Part shown: one piece after another, positions 31,058 to 41,704 of the stretch
Position numbering within the stretch: position 1 is the first letter of the stretch
How the letters are laid out: each line of letters opens with the position of its first letter
Assembly: GCA_008729055.1 (NCBI GenBank)
Contig: SDUX01000004.1
Location: forward strand, 3,102,172 to 3,166,171
Length of the DNA stretch: 64,000 nucleotides
From: Pyropia haitanensis
Lineage: Eukaryota > Rhodophyta > Bangiophyceae > Bangiales > Bangiaceae
Direction of reading: 5' to 3'
The notes under the pieces: model-generated
Told to the model about the DNA's origin: nothing
The model's database searches: none
What the model saw: only the letters and a program-made list of their open reading frames with translations
Program-made: the position numbers and the translations under genes

Positions 31058-31504
31058 ATGGTCCCCCCCCTCCCCCCCCTCGGCCTCGCCGACCTCCCGC
31101 CCGACCTCCTCCTCGCCATCGCCGCCCGCACCGACACGCTCGCCGCCGCCGCGCTCGCCGCCGCCTGCGCCGTGACGCGCGCCGCGCTGTCACCCCTTCC
31201 CGCCGCCACCGCCGCGGCACTCCCCCCCCCCCGCCCACCTCCCCAGCCGCCGCGGCGCTGCGCGCCGCGGCGCGGCGGGTGGTGCGGCGGCACGGCGGCG
31301 GGCGCGCACGGCTGCCGCCCGACGCGGCCGCCGCGGTCGCGGCGGCCGCGGCCGACGCGGCTCGCGCGGCGGTGCTGCTTGATGCCGCCACCGTTGGCGC
31401 CGCGGCGGTCGTTGCCATTGCCGCGGCCGCGTGGGCGCGCGCCGCGGCCGCGCCGTCCGGCGCTGGGGGGGGGGGGGGCGGCACCGGCGGCGGCACCGGC
31501 GGCA

Positions 31505-31541
<37 letters not shown>

Positions 31542-32960
31542 CGGCGGTGGTGGGGGCGGCGGCGGAGGCGGCGGCGGTGGTGGGGGCGGGGCATTTCCCC
31601 CCCGCCGCGCCGGCGCCTGCACCGTCACGCTCGTTGCAACCCGTGGCGGCGACAGCGGTGGCGACGGCGGTAGCGCCCCCCCCCCCCCCGCTGCCGCCGC
31701 CGCCGCGGCGGTGCTCGCCACCGCCCTCGCCGCTGCCGTCACGCACGGGCACCCCCGCTGCGTGGCGGCGCTCCTCGCCGCCGGCGCGGTCCCCCCCGCC
31801 GCGGGCGTCCCGCCCGCCCCACGGCGGGTCGTCCACCCCGCCGCCCTCCCCGGCGGCGGCGTCGACGGCGGCGGCGGCGGCGGCGCGGCGGCTGGCGGCG
31901 CCCCCCCCCCCGGCGGCGGCGGCAGCGGCGGCGGCGGTGGGAGGGCGCGCCGGCCGCGGCGGGGGTGGTGGCGGCGGCCAACCACGACGGCGGGTCGCTC
32001 GGCGCGCTCCGCGCGGCGGCCGCCGCGGGCGACGCGGCCGCCGTCGCGGCGGCGGCGGCGGCGGCGCTCGCCGCCGCGCCGGCGTGTGCGCGCGCCGTGG
32101 CGGCCGGCGGCGCCGAGTCGGACGCGGAGGGGGGCGAGCCGTCCAGCGACGGCGACGGCGACGGTGACGGTCGGGGTGGTGACGGCGGCGCGGCCGAGGC
32201 GGCGGCCGCCGACGGCGGCGCGGGGAGCGACGGCGGCGCGGCTCGGGCATCCCCCCTCGGCCCGCCCGCCGGCCGCACGCTGCGCGTGTGCGCGCTGCTG
32301 GGCGGCTGCCGCTACACGGCGGCGGCGGGGATGGCGGCGCTCGCCGCGGCGGTGGTGGCGGCGCCGGCGGGCGCGCTGCCGCTGCGGCTGCTGCGTGCGG
32401 CGCTCGCGGGCGCCGCCGCGGCGGCGTGCCCCGCCGCCGTGGCGGTGCTGGTCACGGCCTACGCCGCCGCCGGCAGCGACGGTGGCGACGGCGGTGGCGG
32501 TGGCGGTGGTGGTGACGGTGGCGGGTGTGGGGGCGGTGGTGGGGACGGTGGCAGCAGCGGTGCGTCGCGGGCGGCCTTCCTCGCCGCCCTCCGCCGGCGG
32601 GGCGCCACGCGCGCGCTGGCGCGGCGGGCGCGGCGGGGGGGCGTGCGTGACGGGTGGCTGGCCGTTGCCCGCGGGGCGTGTGTGGTGCCGCCAGCGGGGC
32701 CCGCGGCGGCAGAGGCGGAGGAGGAGGGGTGTGGGGGGGAGGCAGAGAGGGAGGGGGAGGTGGCGGCGGTCGGGGTGGCCGCCGCCGAGCTGGAGCGCTG
32801 GTGGGTCGCCGCCGAGGCCGCCGCCGCCGCCGTGGACGAGCTGCTGTGGGATGCGGAGGCCGCGCTGCGGGAGCGGGAAGGGGGGGAGGGCAAGGCGGGG
32901 ATGCGCGGCGACCGGGGGGCGGGCGCGTGTGCCTACATTTATGACGGCGTGTGCCGGTAG
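31058..32960 (+). CDS. F-box protein with ankyrin-like repeat, frame broken at C runs
   Basis: The ATG at 31058 begins MVPPLPPLGLADLPPDLLLA and continues IAARTDTLAAAALAAACAVT, an F-box-like 'LPpdLL..I..R' helix pair. The frame shifts at an 11-C run (31222-31232). The second frame carries LRAAARRVVRRHGGG, a long glycine tract, and a good ankyrin unit, THGHPRCVAALLAAGAVPP. It shifts again at the 11-C run 31901-31911. The third frame continues LGALRAAAAAGDAAAVAAAA (ankyrin-like), LRVCALLGGCRYTAAAGMAA, and ends AYIYDGVCR at 32960. F-box proteins recruit substrates to SCF ubiquitin ligases, and repeats like these bind the substrate. The three-frame structure may be assembly error. Family assignment is moderate because the sequence is strongly alanine-biased. 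Confidence 0.55.
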
Positions 32961-34232
32961 AGCGGGGAGGCGGGAAGGGGGGGGTAGGGTGCGGCCGAGC
33001 CCCGCCGCAGCGGCCGTCGTCTTGGCGCCGCCGCCGCGACGCCGCCGCCTGCCGTCGGGTGGCGCGGCGGGGGCGGGTGGGGGGGGCCCGGGCGGCTGGC
33101 TCGCCCGGCGTCCCCGGCCGTGTCGGCTGACCGCCACGGCTCTTGCCATCCTGTCAGCGGCGGCCGCGGGGGCGGTGCCGGCGGCGGCCGCGGCAGTGCC
33201 CCCTCCCTATCCAGGGGTGGCTGCGGTGCGCAGCGGGGGTGCTGTGGTACACACAGCGTCGGCGGCGGCGCCAGGCCGCGGTCGGTCCGTGGCGGCGCCT
33301 GCCCGCGTGTGGCCGCCGCCGCCACCTGTCCGCGTGCGGTCGGCGCGGCGGCCACGGCGCCGAGGTGGCGGCGGGGGGGAGGGGGGGGAGGTGGCGGCGG
33401 TGGCCCGCCGGCGGGGTACCGCCCGCCGAGCTTTTGTCTGCGCCACGTGCCCAACACGGTTGCCAGCCGCGTGCACACGCCGACCACGCTGCCGTGGCGA
33501 TGTGGGCTGCAGGGGGGGTGCGCGTTGGCGGCTACCCACTCCGCCGAGTTGGGTGTTGAAGTCCAGACGCCATCTCCAACATTGGGCTGTGGTGCTGGCC
33601 GTTGGCTTCTCCGTTCCTGTGCTTTCAGCAGCAGCTCCACCACCTCGATGGCGGAGGTGGTGGCTGCGGCGCACCACGCGGCGCGTCGAGCCAGACCTGG
33701 GGCGCGGCACAACGCAGGGTCTCGAAGCAGGCCCAGCGCCGGCTACGAGCAGCTGCGCACGTGCAGGGGCTCGGAAGCGCGTACCGGGGTTTTCATGAAA
33801 TGTTGATCAGATCTTCATGCGGACGATACGATCATGTCGCGCAAAATTCGAATTAAAACTGTCAGGAAGACTTCAATGGGCATGGAACGGACTCATTTGC
33901 GTCCACAGCCACACGCTCCAGACACGGAGCACGTGGACCGTACGCGCAAACCCCGCCACGTTGCATGGCCACGGCCATGGAAGAGCTCGCCACACCACAC
34001 ACGTCGCAGTCGGGTGGCGCGTGCGACTTGCCCTTGGGTGGTGACGCTCTCCAGACCTCGACCGCGGCCGACGCCGCCGCCTGTGTATCGCCTGTCCACC
34101 TTCACTTCAGACTGTTGGCAGCCGATTTCCGCCCCACCGTTGCTGCTGCTCGCGGACTGTCTGCTCTGTGGGTCCCTGGCAGGCCGGCCTCCCCCGTCTG
34201 CGCTTCGGCTCGTCCCGCCGCCTCTGGTCGCG
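32961..34232. other. Intergenic region, GC-rich then mixed
   Basis: 1.27 kb. The left half is G/C-run DNA. The right half (33430-34230) has moderate GC with an AT patch at 33795-33865. Open frames show no recognisable protein. It should include the promoter of the plastid tail-anchored gene. Confidence 0.4.
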
Positions 34233-34989
34233 ATGGCGGCCCTCGCCTTTTGCGTCTCCCCCCCAGCGCGGCTGGCGCCACCTGCTTCCTCCACCCGCGC
34301 CATCCGTCGCCGCCCCGGCGGCGGTGCCGCCATTGCCTCCCCCGCCCCGCTGTGCCGGCGGGTGCGCATGGCCGCTGCCGACGAGGACGCGCCCGCGGCG
34401 GCGGCGCCGCCCAAGCGCCCGTCCCCCGCCACGCCAGCCGCGGACGCGGCGGGGAGTGCTCCCCCCCCCCCACGGCGGCAACCCCCCCCCCCCCCGGCCG
34501 ACACCGGCGGGCGGCCTCAACGCCCCGCCCGACGCGTCCGCGGTGCGCACCGAGTCGCAGCGGCGGCGGAACGCGCCGGTCAAGCCGCTCGGCCGGCGGC
34601 GGCGGCGCGGCGGTGGCGGCACGGCGGCGGCCAACGCGGCGGGCGAGGGCGGCGGCCCCGAGATTGACTGGGAGGCGCTCGAGTCGGTGCCGCTCGTCGG
34701 CGCCGGCGCCGGCCGGGAGGCGTCCAAGAGCGGCAAAAACTACTGGGTGGACGTTGCGGACGCGGCCAAGGCCGACGCCCGCCGCGCCGAGGCGCGGCGC
34801 ACCGCCGAAGCGCGCGCGTCGGGCGCCAGCGGGGTGGACGAGGAGCTCAAGGAGAAGCTCAAGAAGGAGGTGGTCAGTCCGTACGCCAACAACTGGATTG
34901 GTATTGCGGTGTTGGCGGTGCTCGGGCTGGTGCTCGCCGCGCAGCTGCTGGGCACGGAGAGCCCAGTGATCCAGATTCCGGACTTGTAG
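34233..34989 (+). CDS. Plastid-targeted tail-anchored membrane protein, frame switch at C runs
   Basis: The ATG at 34233 starts MAALAFCVSPPARLAPPASS followed by Arg/Ser/Ala-rich text, a typical plastid transit peptide with a second Met in RVRMAAADED. The frame changes between two C runs (34461-34471, 11 C; 34482-34495, 14 C). After that: AVRTESQRRRNAPVKPLG, EIDWEALESVPLVGAGAGRE, GKNYWVDVADAAKADARRAE, a basic helix ELKEKLKKEVVSPYANNW, one transmembrane helix (IGIAVLAVLGLVLAAQLLG) and the short tail TESPVIQIPDL. The 'KL..E..sPY.nNW + TM' arrangement looks conserved and resembles small thylakoid or envelope assembly factors, but I cannot name the family. The adjacent C runs make the precise linker sequence unreliable. 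Confidence 0.6.
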
Positions 34990-35503
34990 GGGGCGAGGGG
35001 GGGGGTGGGGGGTGGGACGCGAGGTGCGCGCCGCTTGGAGCGGGTGTTTGCGTGACCCAACGGGTTGGTGGCGGTTGGCCGCGGCCGCCAGAGCCGAGTC
35101 GTGTCCACCGGGCACAAGTGCTGGGGACCACCTGCGTGGAGCGCTGGAAGGCGCGCGGGTGGCGGACGGCTGATGCCGTCGCTGTACCATGGGCGTGGCG
35201 CGCGGTGCAGTCCAGCCGGGAACACATTGCGTAAGCTGTCAGAGTGTTTGCAACTCTCCACCCGCCCGACTTGCGCCGTTCACCCCGTCTGCGTGGCCCC
35301 GTCTGGGCGGTCTGCGTATGGGCGGAGAGCGATCGTGTGGGCCCGTTCCTGCCCGTTCCTGCGCGCCCACACCCGCCCGTCCATCCATCCCGCCCCGCAA
35401 ATATCTTATCTTGCTGCTTGCTGTCACCGCGCCGCCAGCGCCGGTCCATGTCAACGGGGCCAAGGCGCTGCTGCCCGCTTCCCGCCGTCGCGGCCACCCT
35501 CAC
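34990..35503. other. Convergent intergenic spacer
   Basis: 514 bases between the stop codons of the tail-anchored gene (+) and LCMT1 (-). 3' UTRs are expected. I see no gene. Confidence 0.45.
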
Positions 35504-37950
35504 TCACTCGGCGCCCGCCAGGTGGGCGCCTGGAAACAGGTCGTCGCCCCCACCCCGTGGCTGCCGAAGGCGGCCGCCGCGGGGCGGGGCGGCCGCCGGG
35601 CGGCCCAGCGGTGGTGGCGGGGCGGCCCTGCCGGGCGCGGTCGCCTGCCGCGGCACCGGCCGCAACATAAAGGCGGCCACAAAGGGCGACGCGCGCTGCC
35701 CTGGGGCGCTGTCGCATACCGACGGGTCGTCGGCATCGTTCCCGTCGCCGCCGTCGACGCTGTCGTTGCCGCCGCCGTCGCCGGTCGCCCGCGGGTCCCG
35801 CGCCCCCCACACCAGCGCGTAATGCTCGAGCAGCAGGTGCCACTCTTCCACCTCGTCGAGCAACTCCAAGCTCTCAATATGCGCCCGCCTCGCTGGGGTC
35901 AGGTACCTGCATATGCGCCGCGACAGGGGGGGGGGGTGACGCAACGCGGGGTGGGAACAACAGGGAAAACAGGACATGCCGGGGCGTGACCAACCAGACG
36001 CTGGGGATAAGCAGCCGTTCCCTCCCACCCGTGTGACGCACGTGCGCCCACCGACGCCTGCTCCCTCCCTCTGCCGCGCGTCCGCCAATAGCATTTACCC
36101 CCCTCCCCCAATGTGCCAACATACCGGTAGTAAAAGGTGCGCATGTCCACCGCCGCGACGGTGGTCCAGCCAGCAGTCCGGAAGCGATGCACCTGCGCAC
36201 GCAGGTCTGGGACGGCCGCCAAGCCCCGCAGTGGTGAGCCCCGGTGCGCAATGTTCGTGACCATCTGCATGCCAAACGGGTCGTCTGGTCGGATCTATGG
36301 GAGCGGAAGGTGGGAGATCAAAACAATGGACACGGAACGGGCAGGCACTCGTGTGGAAGGTGCAGGCAGGCGAGTGGCGGCAGCAGACCCCCAGGGAACG
36401 TCAGCACCCAACACACACACGCTGGCGGTGAGGCTGTCGCCGTGGCCGGCGGCCCGTCTCATCCCAACGGCATTGCACGGCCAGCGCGAGTTTGCTCGCA
36501 ACGGTCCGTCGCCCTCCCCCCGCCCCCCTGTCCAACTCCCCACCCACCCACGCACCTGCTCGAAGTTCACAACCGCCAGGCAGCCCGTCGCGGCGCCAGC
36601 GACCGCCGCCAGCAGCCGCGCACTGTCCGCCGCGTCCATGTACACGAGCACCAGCTCCGTCAGCAGCAGCGTCGGGGCGGCCCAGTCCCACCCGACGCCG
36701 CCGCCCGCCGATAGGCGCGCCACCAGCCGGGCGGCGTCTCGGAGGTCGCCACCTAACAGGGCGTAGCCGCCGCCGCGGCTGCCGCCGTCGCTGCCGCCGT
36801 CGCCGCCGCCGCTGCTGCTGCTACCGTCGCCGCCGCCGTCGCCGTCGCCGACCCCGTGCGTGCCGGCCACGTGGAACTCGTCCGCCCCGCACGGTACGGC
36901 GCGCATCGCGGCCGGCAGCGCCGCGCGGGCGGCCGGTGGTGGGCCCGCCGCCGCGGCGGCGGTCCCACCGCCCGCCCGCCCGCCGTCGTCGTTGCCGCCG
37001 GCGCCGCCGCCCAGGCGGCGCCACTTGGCCGCCGCCACCGCCGGGAAATCCACCTCCACGTACGACACGCCCGCGGCGGCGGCGCCAAACGGGCGCGTGT
37101 CAAAGCCGGCGCCCAGCGACAGCACCTGCCGGGAGGGACGAGGGGGGGACCCGCCGCCGCTGCCGGTGGCGGCCGCGGCGGCGGCGGCGGCGGTGGCGGC
37201 GCCAAACGTGGCCACCGCCGCGTCAACGGCCGCGACGCGCGTGGCGGTGCCGCGGTTGATCAGCGGCGCCCGCCGCGGCGCGGCGGCCACGTCGGCGGTG
37301 GCCGCCGCGCCGCGCGCGAGCGGCGGCGGCTGCACAAACGGCGCGAGGTACGGGTCGGTCAGGTAGCCCCTGTGTCGGCCGCGCGTAGGGGGGGGGGGAA
37401 GGGCCGCCAGGCGGGCGCCGGGGGGGGGGGGGGGAGGAAGGCCAAGGGTGCCGCGGCACCGCCAGATGGGGGCGGTCCCCCGCCCCGGTGGCACCGGCGG
37501 GTGCGGCCGTCACCGCGTCGCCATGTCGCTGTCGCGTTAGTCACGAGCGCGGCCGCCACGCGGTGCGGGCGCTCCCGCCCCGCCCACCACCGGCCGGTTG
37601 GCCTCGCGCGGGAGCGCAGCGAGCGCCCCCCGCCACCTCCCCCCCCCCCTCCGACGCGCGACTCCCCCCCCGGGCCACCATCCGTCCCGCCCCCCCCGCC
37701 CCCGCCGGCGCACGCCGCCACCACCACACGCCATCTCCACCCCCTCTCCCTCCCCAAAACCGGCGTACATGGCTACGGCTGCCGCCTTGGACGCCGCCGC
37801 GTCATCATTGGTCCGCATCACCGCCGCGTCGGTCGGCGGCGGCGGCGCCAGCGGCCGCGCCGGCCCGCCCACGCCGCCGCCGCCGGCCGGCCGCCGGCCG
37901 GGCGGTGGCGACGGCGGCGGCGACGCCAGCACTGCCGGCGGCCGCGTCAT
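35504..37950 (-). CDS. LCMT1: Leucine carboxyl methyltransferase 1 (PP2A methyltransferase)
   Basis: Four exons on the minus strand: 37950-37769, 37369-36556, 36294-36125 and 35906-35504. All introns are GT-AG and the phases join, giving 522 residues. Exon 1 ends RTNDDAAASKAAAVAM, the LCMT N-terminal motif. Exon 2 starts GYLTDPYLAPFV, then LINRGTATRV, the SAM-binding VLSLGAGFDTRPF, YVEVDFPAV, GGDLRDAARL, LLLTELVLVYMDAADSARLL and VNFEQ. Exon 3 has DPFGMQMVTNI, FRTAGWTTVAAVDM and FYYR. Exon 4 has YLTPARRAHIESLELLDEVE and HYALVWG, followed by a non-conserved Gly/Pro tail of ~100 residues. LCMT1 uses S-adenosylmethionine to methylate the C-terminal Leu of the PP2A catalytic subunit in the cytosol. 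The stop lies within GAGTGAGTGAG, so another donor there could give a different tail. Confidence 0.92.
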
Positions 37951-38151
37951 GACACACCGCCGACGGGCGGCCGCCGCTGCCCGGGGCGCGCGTCCACGGG
38001 CCGCCCGTCGTGTCTGCTACGAGCCCCGTGCGCGCGCAGCGCGTGGTAGTGGGGCCGCCGTCTACAGAGGAAGCGCTGCGGCGCCGCCGCGCCGCCGGGC
38101 CTTCCCGTGGCGCGCGCGCGAGCGCTATCTAGCGGGGCGCCGCCGCCGCCA

Positions 38152-39813
38152 GCGCAGTGCACATTGCACCGGGATCCACCTGAGAGCCTCTTCAGGCCGG
38201 AAGGCGTTGAAGCAGCCTTGAATTTCCTTGAAGAGGTACCTCTTCAAAGCGCCGCGCGCACCGCGACACGGCCAAGTTAAGGTCCGATCTTCACACTTAG
38301 TGGCGTAGCCAATACAAAGAAGTACGATACTAAGGTCGAGCTAGGCGTGCGTTAAGGAGGGCCCCAGTACATTCCAACTCTTCTTAACTCTCCATGTCAG
38401 TCCCCATCGGCGCGAGAACCTCTGCCCGATTGCGGCCGACAAGAGGTCCCAACCCCCGGGTTGGAGGCGTCTGACGGAACCGAGCAAGGCGACACGGCCC
38501 CGGCCACAACCCTGGCCTGTCCCACGTGCTTCGGTCATCGCCAAGAGAGCGAGCGACACGATGTCCGTCACACGCGCACGGCCTATTCACCAGTGTCCTG
38601 TATGCCCCCCCCGCACTTCTCATCCCGTTCATTCCGGTGGCAAACGACCGCTTTCCGTTTTTGGGAAGCCACCCTCACCGCTGACGCCCTCCACTTCCCC
38701 GCGCATCGGGCGGAGTGAAAGATTGGGGGGGCGAGGGGATTTGGCGAGAGAAAGGGGCGCCGCAGGCAGGCATGGGGACCGGGAAGTTTGGCGGGGGGTG
38801 GGTGCGGGAAGAGGAGGACGCGCCAGGGGAGGAGGTGAGCGATGAGGGGCGTCCGTGACGGCCAGGAGGGGGTGTCTGGGAATGGAGGAGGAGGCGTGGC
38901 CGGAAGGCATCGGGACGACGAGGGGGGGGGGGGGGGGGGGGTTGAAGCGGAAAATTCGCGGTCGCGCCAGGGGAGGAGGTGCGCCATGGGTAGGCGTTGG
39001 TGCTGCCAAGTGCGTGGCAGCTGAAGCAGTTGCCTACAATTTACGGAGCAGATGCTCAGGTGTCCGTGAGGAGAAGGCTGGGGGGGGGGGGGGGAGGGGG
39101 GGGGGGGGGGGGCAGAGACGTAGGCGAGTGTGCACTGAAGCTGCACGCGACACAGTCCTCGGCACGCTGGTGCCGGTTCAGGTGACTCCGCCGACCGAGC
39201 CAGCAGTGCATGCCGTAGCCAGACTGCTGCGGCATCAATGAACCCATCCAGCGTCGGGGAAGGAGCATCAGAGACTGCACGGTCGCGTACTTCGCTGTCC
39301 ATTTGATGGAAGCAGTCCACAGAGACTCATCAAACAAGCGAGATACAGGGTGTATCACTCGAGATCAACTCCGTTGAGCTTCGCAAGTGCCCAGAATCAA
39401 GGGCATAAACCCGGACTGCTTCGGCACACGAGCGGTCGAAAACCGTGCCGAGTGACGTACTTGGGTTAAGAGAGGCGCGATCACGACCTCTTCAAGCGGA
39501 GAGCAGGACGCGACCCCCTTAATCGATCGGTTGAATTTTGCTTGAATTTCCTTGATAAAACGCCAAACTCTTCTCGGTGCAGGCTCTTTCTCACGTCTCT
39601 GTATAGCTCTGTCTCTGGCGCACCTTGTGGTACCTCGCATGTCCTCGTTCACGTCCGCAAAGACGTTCATATCAATGTTTATCAAGATCACTTCAAGGAA
39701 TCGTGCCCTACGGTGCTTTCAGGAGGGGGTCTTCAAGCCTCCGGGCCCGATTTCCGCCCGGATCAGGCCTTGAAGAGGCTTTGAGGTGGATCCAGCTCTA
39801 AGCTGCACTGCGC
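38152..39813. mobile_element. Non-autonomous element with terminal inverted repeats (~1.66 kb)
   Basis: Left end: GCGCAGTGCA (38152-38161), ten bases, GGATCCACCT (38172-38181), AGCCTCTTC (38185-38193), AGGCC. The right end has the exact inverse: GGCCT (39766-39770), GAAGAGGCT (39772-39780), AGGTGGATCC (39784-39793), ten bases, TGCACTGCGC (39804-39813). Further inside, CTTGAATTTCCTTGA occurs at 38217-38231 and again at 39541-39555. The interior has G-run tracts, a repeated 'gcgccaggggaggaggtg' near 38818 and 38963, and no recognisable transposase. It looks like a DNA transposon derivative. I could not see a clear target-site duplication. Confidence 0.55.
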
Positions 39814-40164
39814 AGTGGCCCGCGCATCGTGATCCAGCCGGGCCCCCCCCGGCCACGCGCGTGGCTGTCAGCCTGCCGCGACCCACCGCCCGATGACGTC
39901 CATCTCTCCCATCGCGCGGTGCGCGCCGGCGGTCGCTTTTCTGGCGCCTCCCCGGCCGTCGTCGGCCGCTCACTGTCGCCAGTCCCCGCGTTCCTTTCCC
40001 CCCCACCCCCCCCTCCACCCCAAGGACGTTCAAGCCGGACTGCCGCCCGTAGGGTACGTCCGCTTCTGTTATCGTTTAGCGGCAGCCGCTGACGCCGCCG
40101 CCGCCGCCACCTCCCACCCCTCCCCCCCCCCCCCCCCCCCCCCCCGCACCACTCCCTCGGTGTC
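39814..40164. promoter_or_regulatory. Upstream region of NUS1
   Basis: 350 bases of GC-rich DNA ending in long C runs (40114-40145) directly before the NUS1 start codon, as in neighbouring genes. No gene is recognised. Confidence 0.4.
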
Positions 40165-41342
40165 ATGGCGGCGCCCCGCCCGCCGTGGACCCCCCCTCCA
40201 ATCCTGCTCTCGGTCGCCCTGTCCGCCCTCTACGCCCTCCTCCGGCTGTGGGCCGCGGCCACCGCGTGCGCCGCCACCGCCCGTGCGGCGGCCGCCGCGG
40301 CTGCCACCCGCGTGTCGGCCGTCTCCACGGCTGCCGCCGCCGCGGTGGGCGCGCCCTGGGCGCGCCAAAGACCGGCGGCCAAGGGTGCGCCGACGGGGGG
40401 CGCACCGCCGGTGGGGGCAGGGGCGCCCGCGGCGCCCCCCCCCCCGCGCACGTCGGGGTGGTGCTCCCGCCCGGCACGCCGCCCGTGGCGGTGGCGGCGC
40501 TGGTGACCGCCGCGGTGTCGTCGGGGGTGGTCCGCGCCCTGTCGGTCCATGACCCGTCTGGGGGACTGCTGGCGAGCGGAGGCGGCAGGAGGAGGGGCGG
40601 GGGGGGAGGGGGGGTGGCCGCCGCGATTGCGGCGGTTCGACAGCGGCTGCCGCCGACGGTCCGGCGGCGGGTGCGGGTGGGCGGCTGGGGTGCCACGACG
40701 GGGCCGAGGGTGGCGGCGGGCGCCGCGGCCGCGGCGGGCGGCGGCGGGACAGCGGCCGCGTCGGCGGCGACCGCGGTACTACTCGACGGCGCGGACGGGG
40801 CTGCCGACGCGGACGGCGACGGCGCTGGGGGTGGCCCGCCCGCCGGTGCGGACGTGCCGCTCCGCCCCCTGCCCCGCCTGCCCGTGACGCTGGTCGTTGG
40901 CGTGGACGGGCGGGAGGGCATCGCGGCCGCCGCGCGCGCGCTCGCCGCCACGCCCCCCGCCGCGCGGGCGGTGGACGGGGTGGGCCGGCCGCCGACGGCG
41001 GCGTCGGTGGGGGCGTGGCTCGACCGTGGCGCTGCCGCCGCGGCCGCGGCCGCGCTTGAGGTTGGCGGCGGGGGGGCGGCCGCGGCGGCCGCCGCGGCGT
41101 CGGCCACCCCGTGGGCGCTCCCCGGCGGCGAGCCGGACGTGGTGGTGCTCTTTCGGGGCCCGGGGATGCTCCCCTGCCTGGGCGGCTTTCCGCCGTGGCA
41201 GCTGCGGCTGGCGCTGCTGTGGGTGCCGCCCCGCCGCGGCTGGTTGGGGAGGCGGGAGGCGCGCGTCGCGGACCTGGGCGTCGCGGGCGTGACGGCGGCG
41301 GTGGCGGCCGCGCGCGGCGCGTCCCGCCGATTTGGGTCGTAG
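40165..41342 (+). CDS. NUS1: NUS1/NgBR-like subunit of cis-prenyltransferase, frame switch at a C run
   Basis: The ATG at 40165 is followed by an N-terminal membrane helix (ILLSVALSALYALLRLWAAA) and an Ala-rich stretch. At the 11-C run 40435-40445 the frame must change; the second frame opens with HVGVVLPPGTPPVAVAALVT. It continues with VVRALSVHDPSGGLL, LPVTLVVGVDGREGIAAAAR, and the diagnostic end PDVVVLFRGPG ... GGFPPWQLRLALLW, matching the NUS1 'pDLvl.fG...GFlPWqiRLtE' block. NUS1 lacks catalysis but activates the cis-prenyltransferase that makes dolichol at the ER. The catalytic-type RxG end is not present; the protein ends ARGASRRFGS. A true frameshift would make it a pseudogene, but the coding part on both sides is intact. 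Confidence 0.7.
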
Positions 41343-41704
41343 GCCGTGGCGCTACGGCGTGCAGAGTGGGGTTGGCGGACTGTGGTCGTGAGAGGATCGA
41401 CCATAACTGCTCGCGTAAAGTAGCGCCCCTCACCCTTCCACACGAGCACGCACCCATTTTACTGTATTGGAGTCGAGTTTTTGCTCCATATTATTGTAAG
41501 CGCTCGGGCTCCGGGCTGCGAGCGGACGGTGCCCGCTCCGTCCGTAGTGCCGTCCAGCGGCTGCGGGAGGGCGGACGCAATGCTGCAACTGGCGCAGCGC
41601 CTCTCATCCTGTCTTGGCTACCACATGCTTCCCTCGCTGTTGCGTCGTCCCCTCTGTGTCTCTCATCGCTAAGTGGGCAGCCCCCCCCGCTCTTGTTCAA
41701 CACT
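41343..41704. promoter_or_regulatory. Upstream region of the PLP2 gene
   Basis: 362 bases of moderate GC. An AT-richer stretch at 41455-41500 lies about 200 bases before the start codon, and a pyrimidine-rich leader follows. No gene is seen. Confidence 0.4.
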
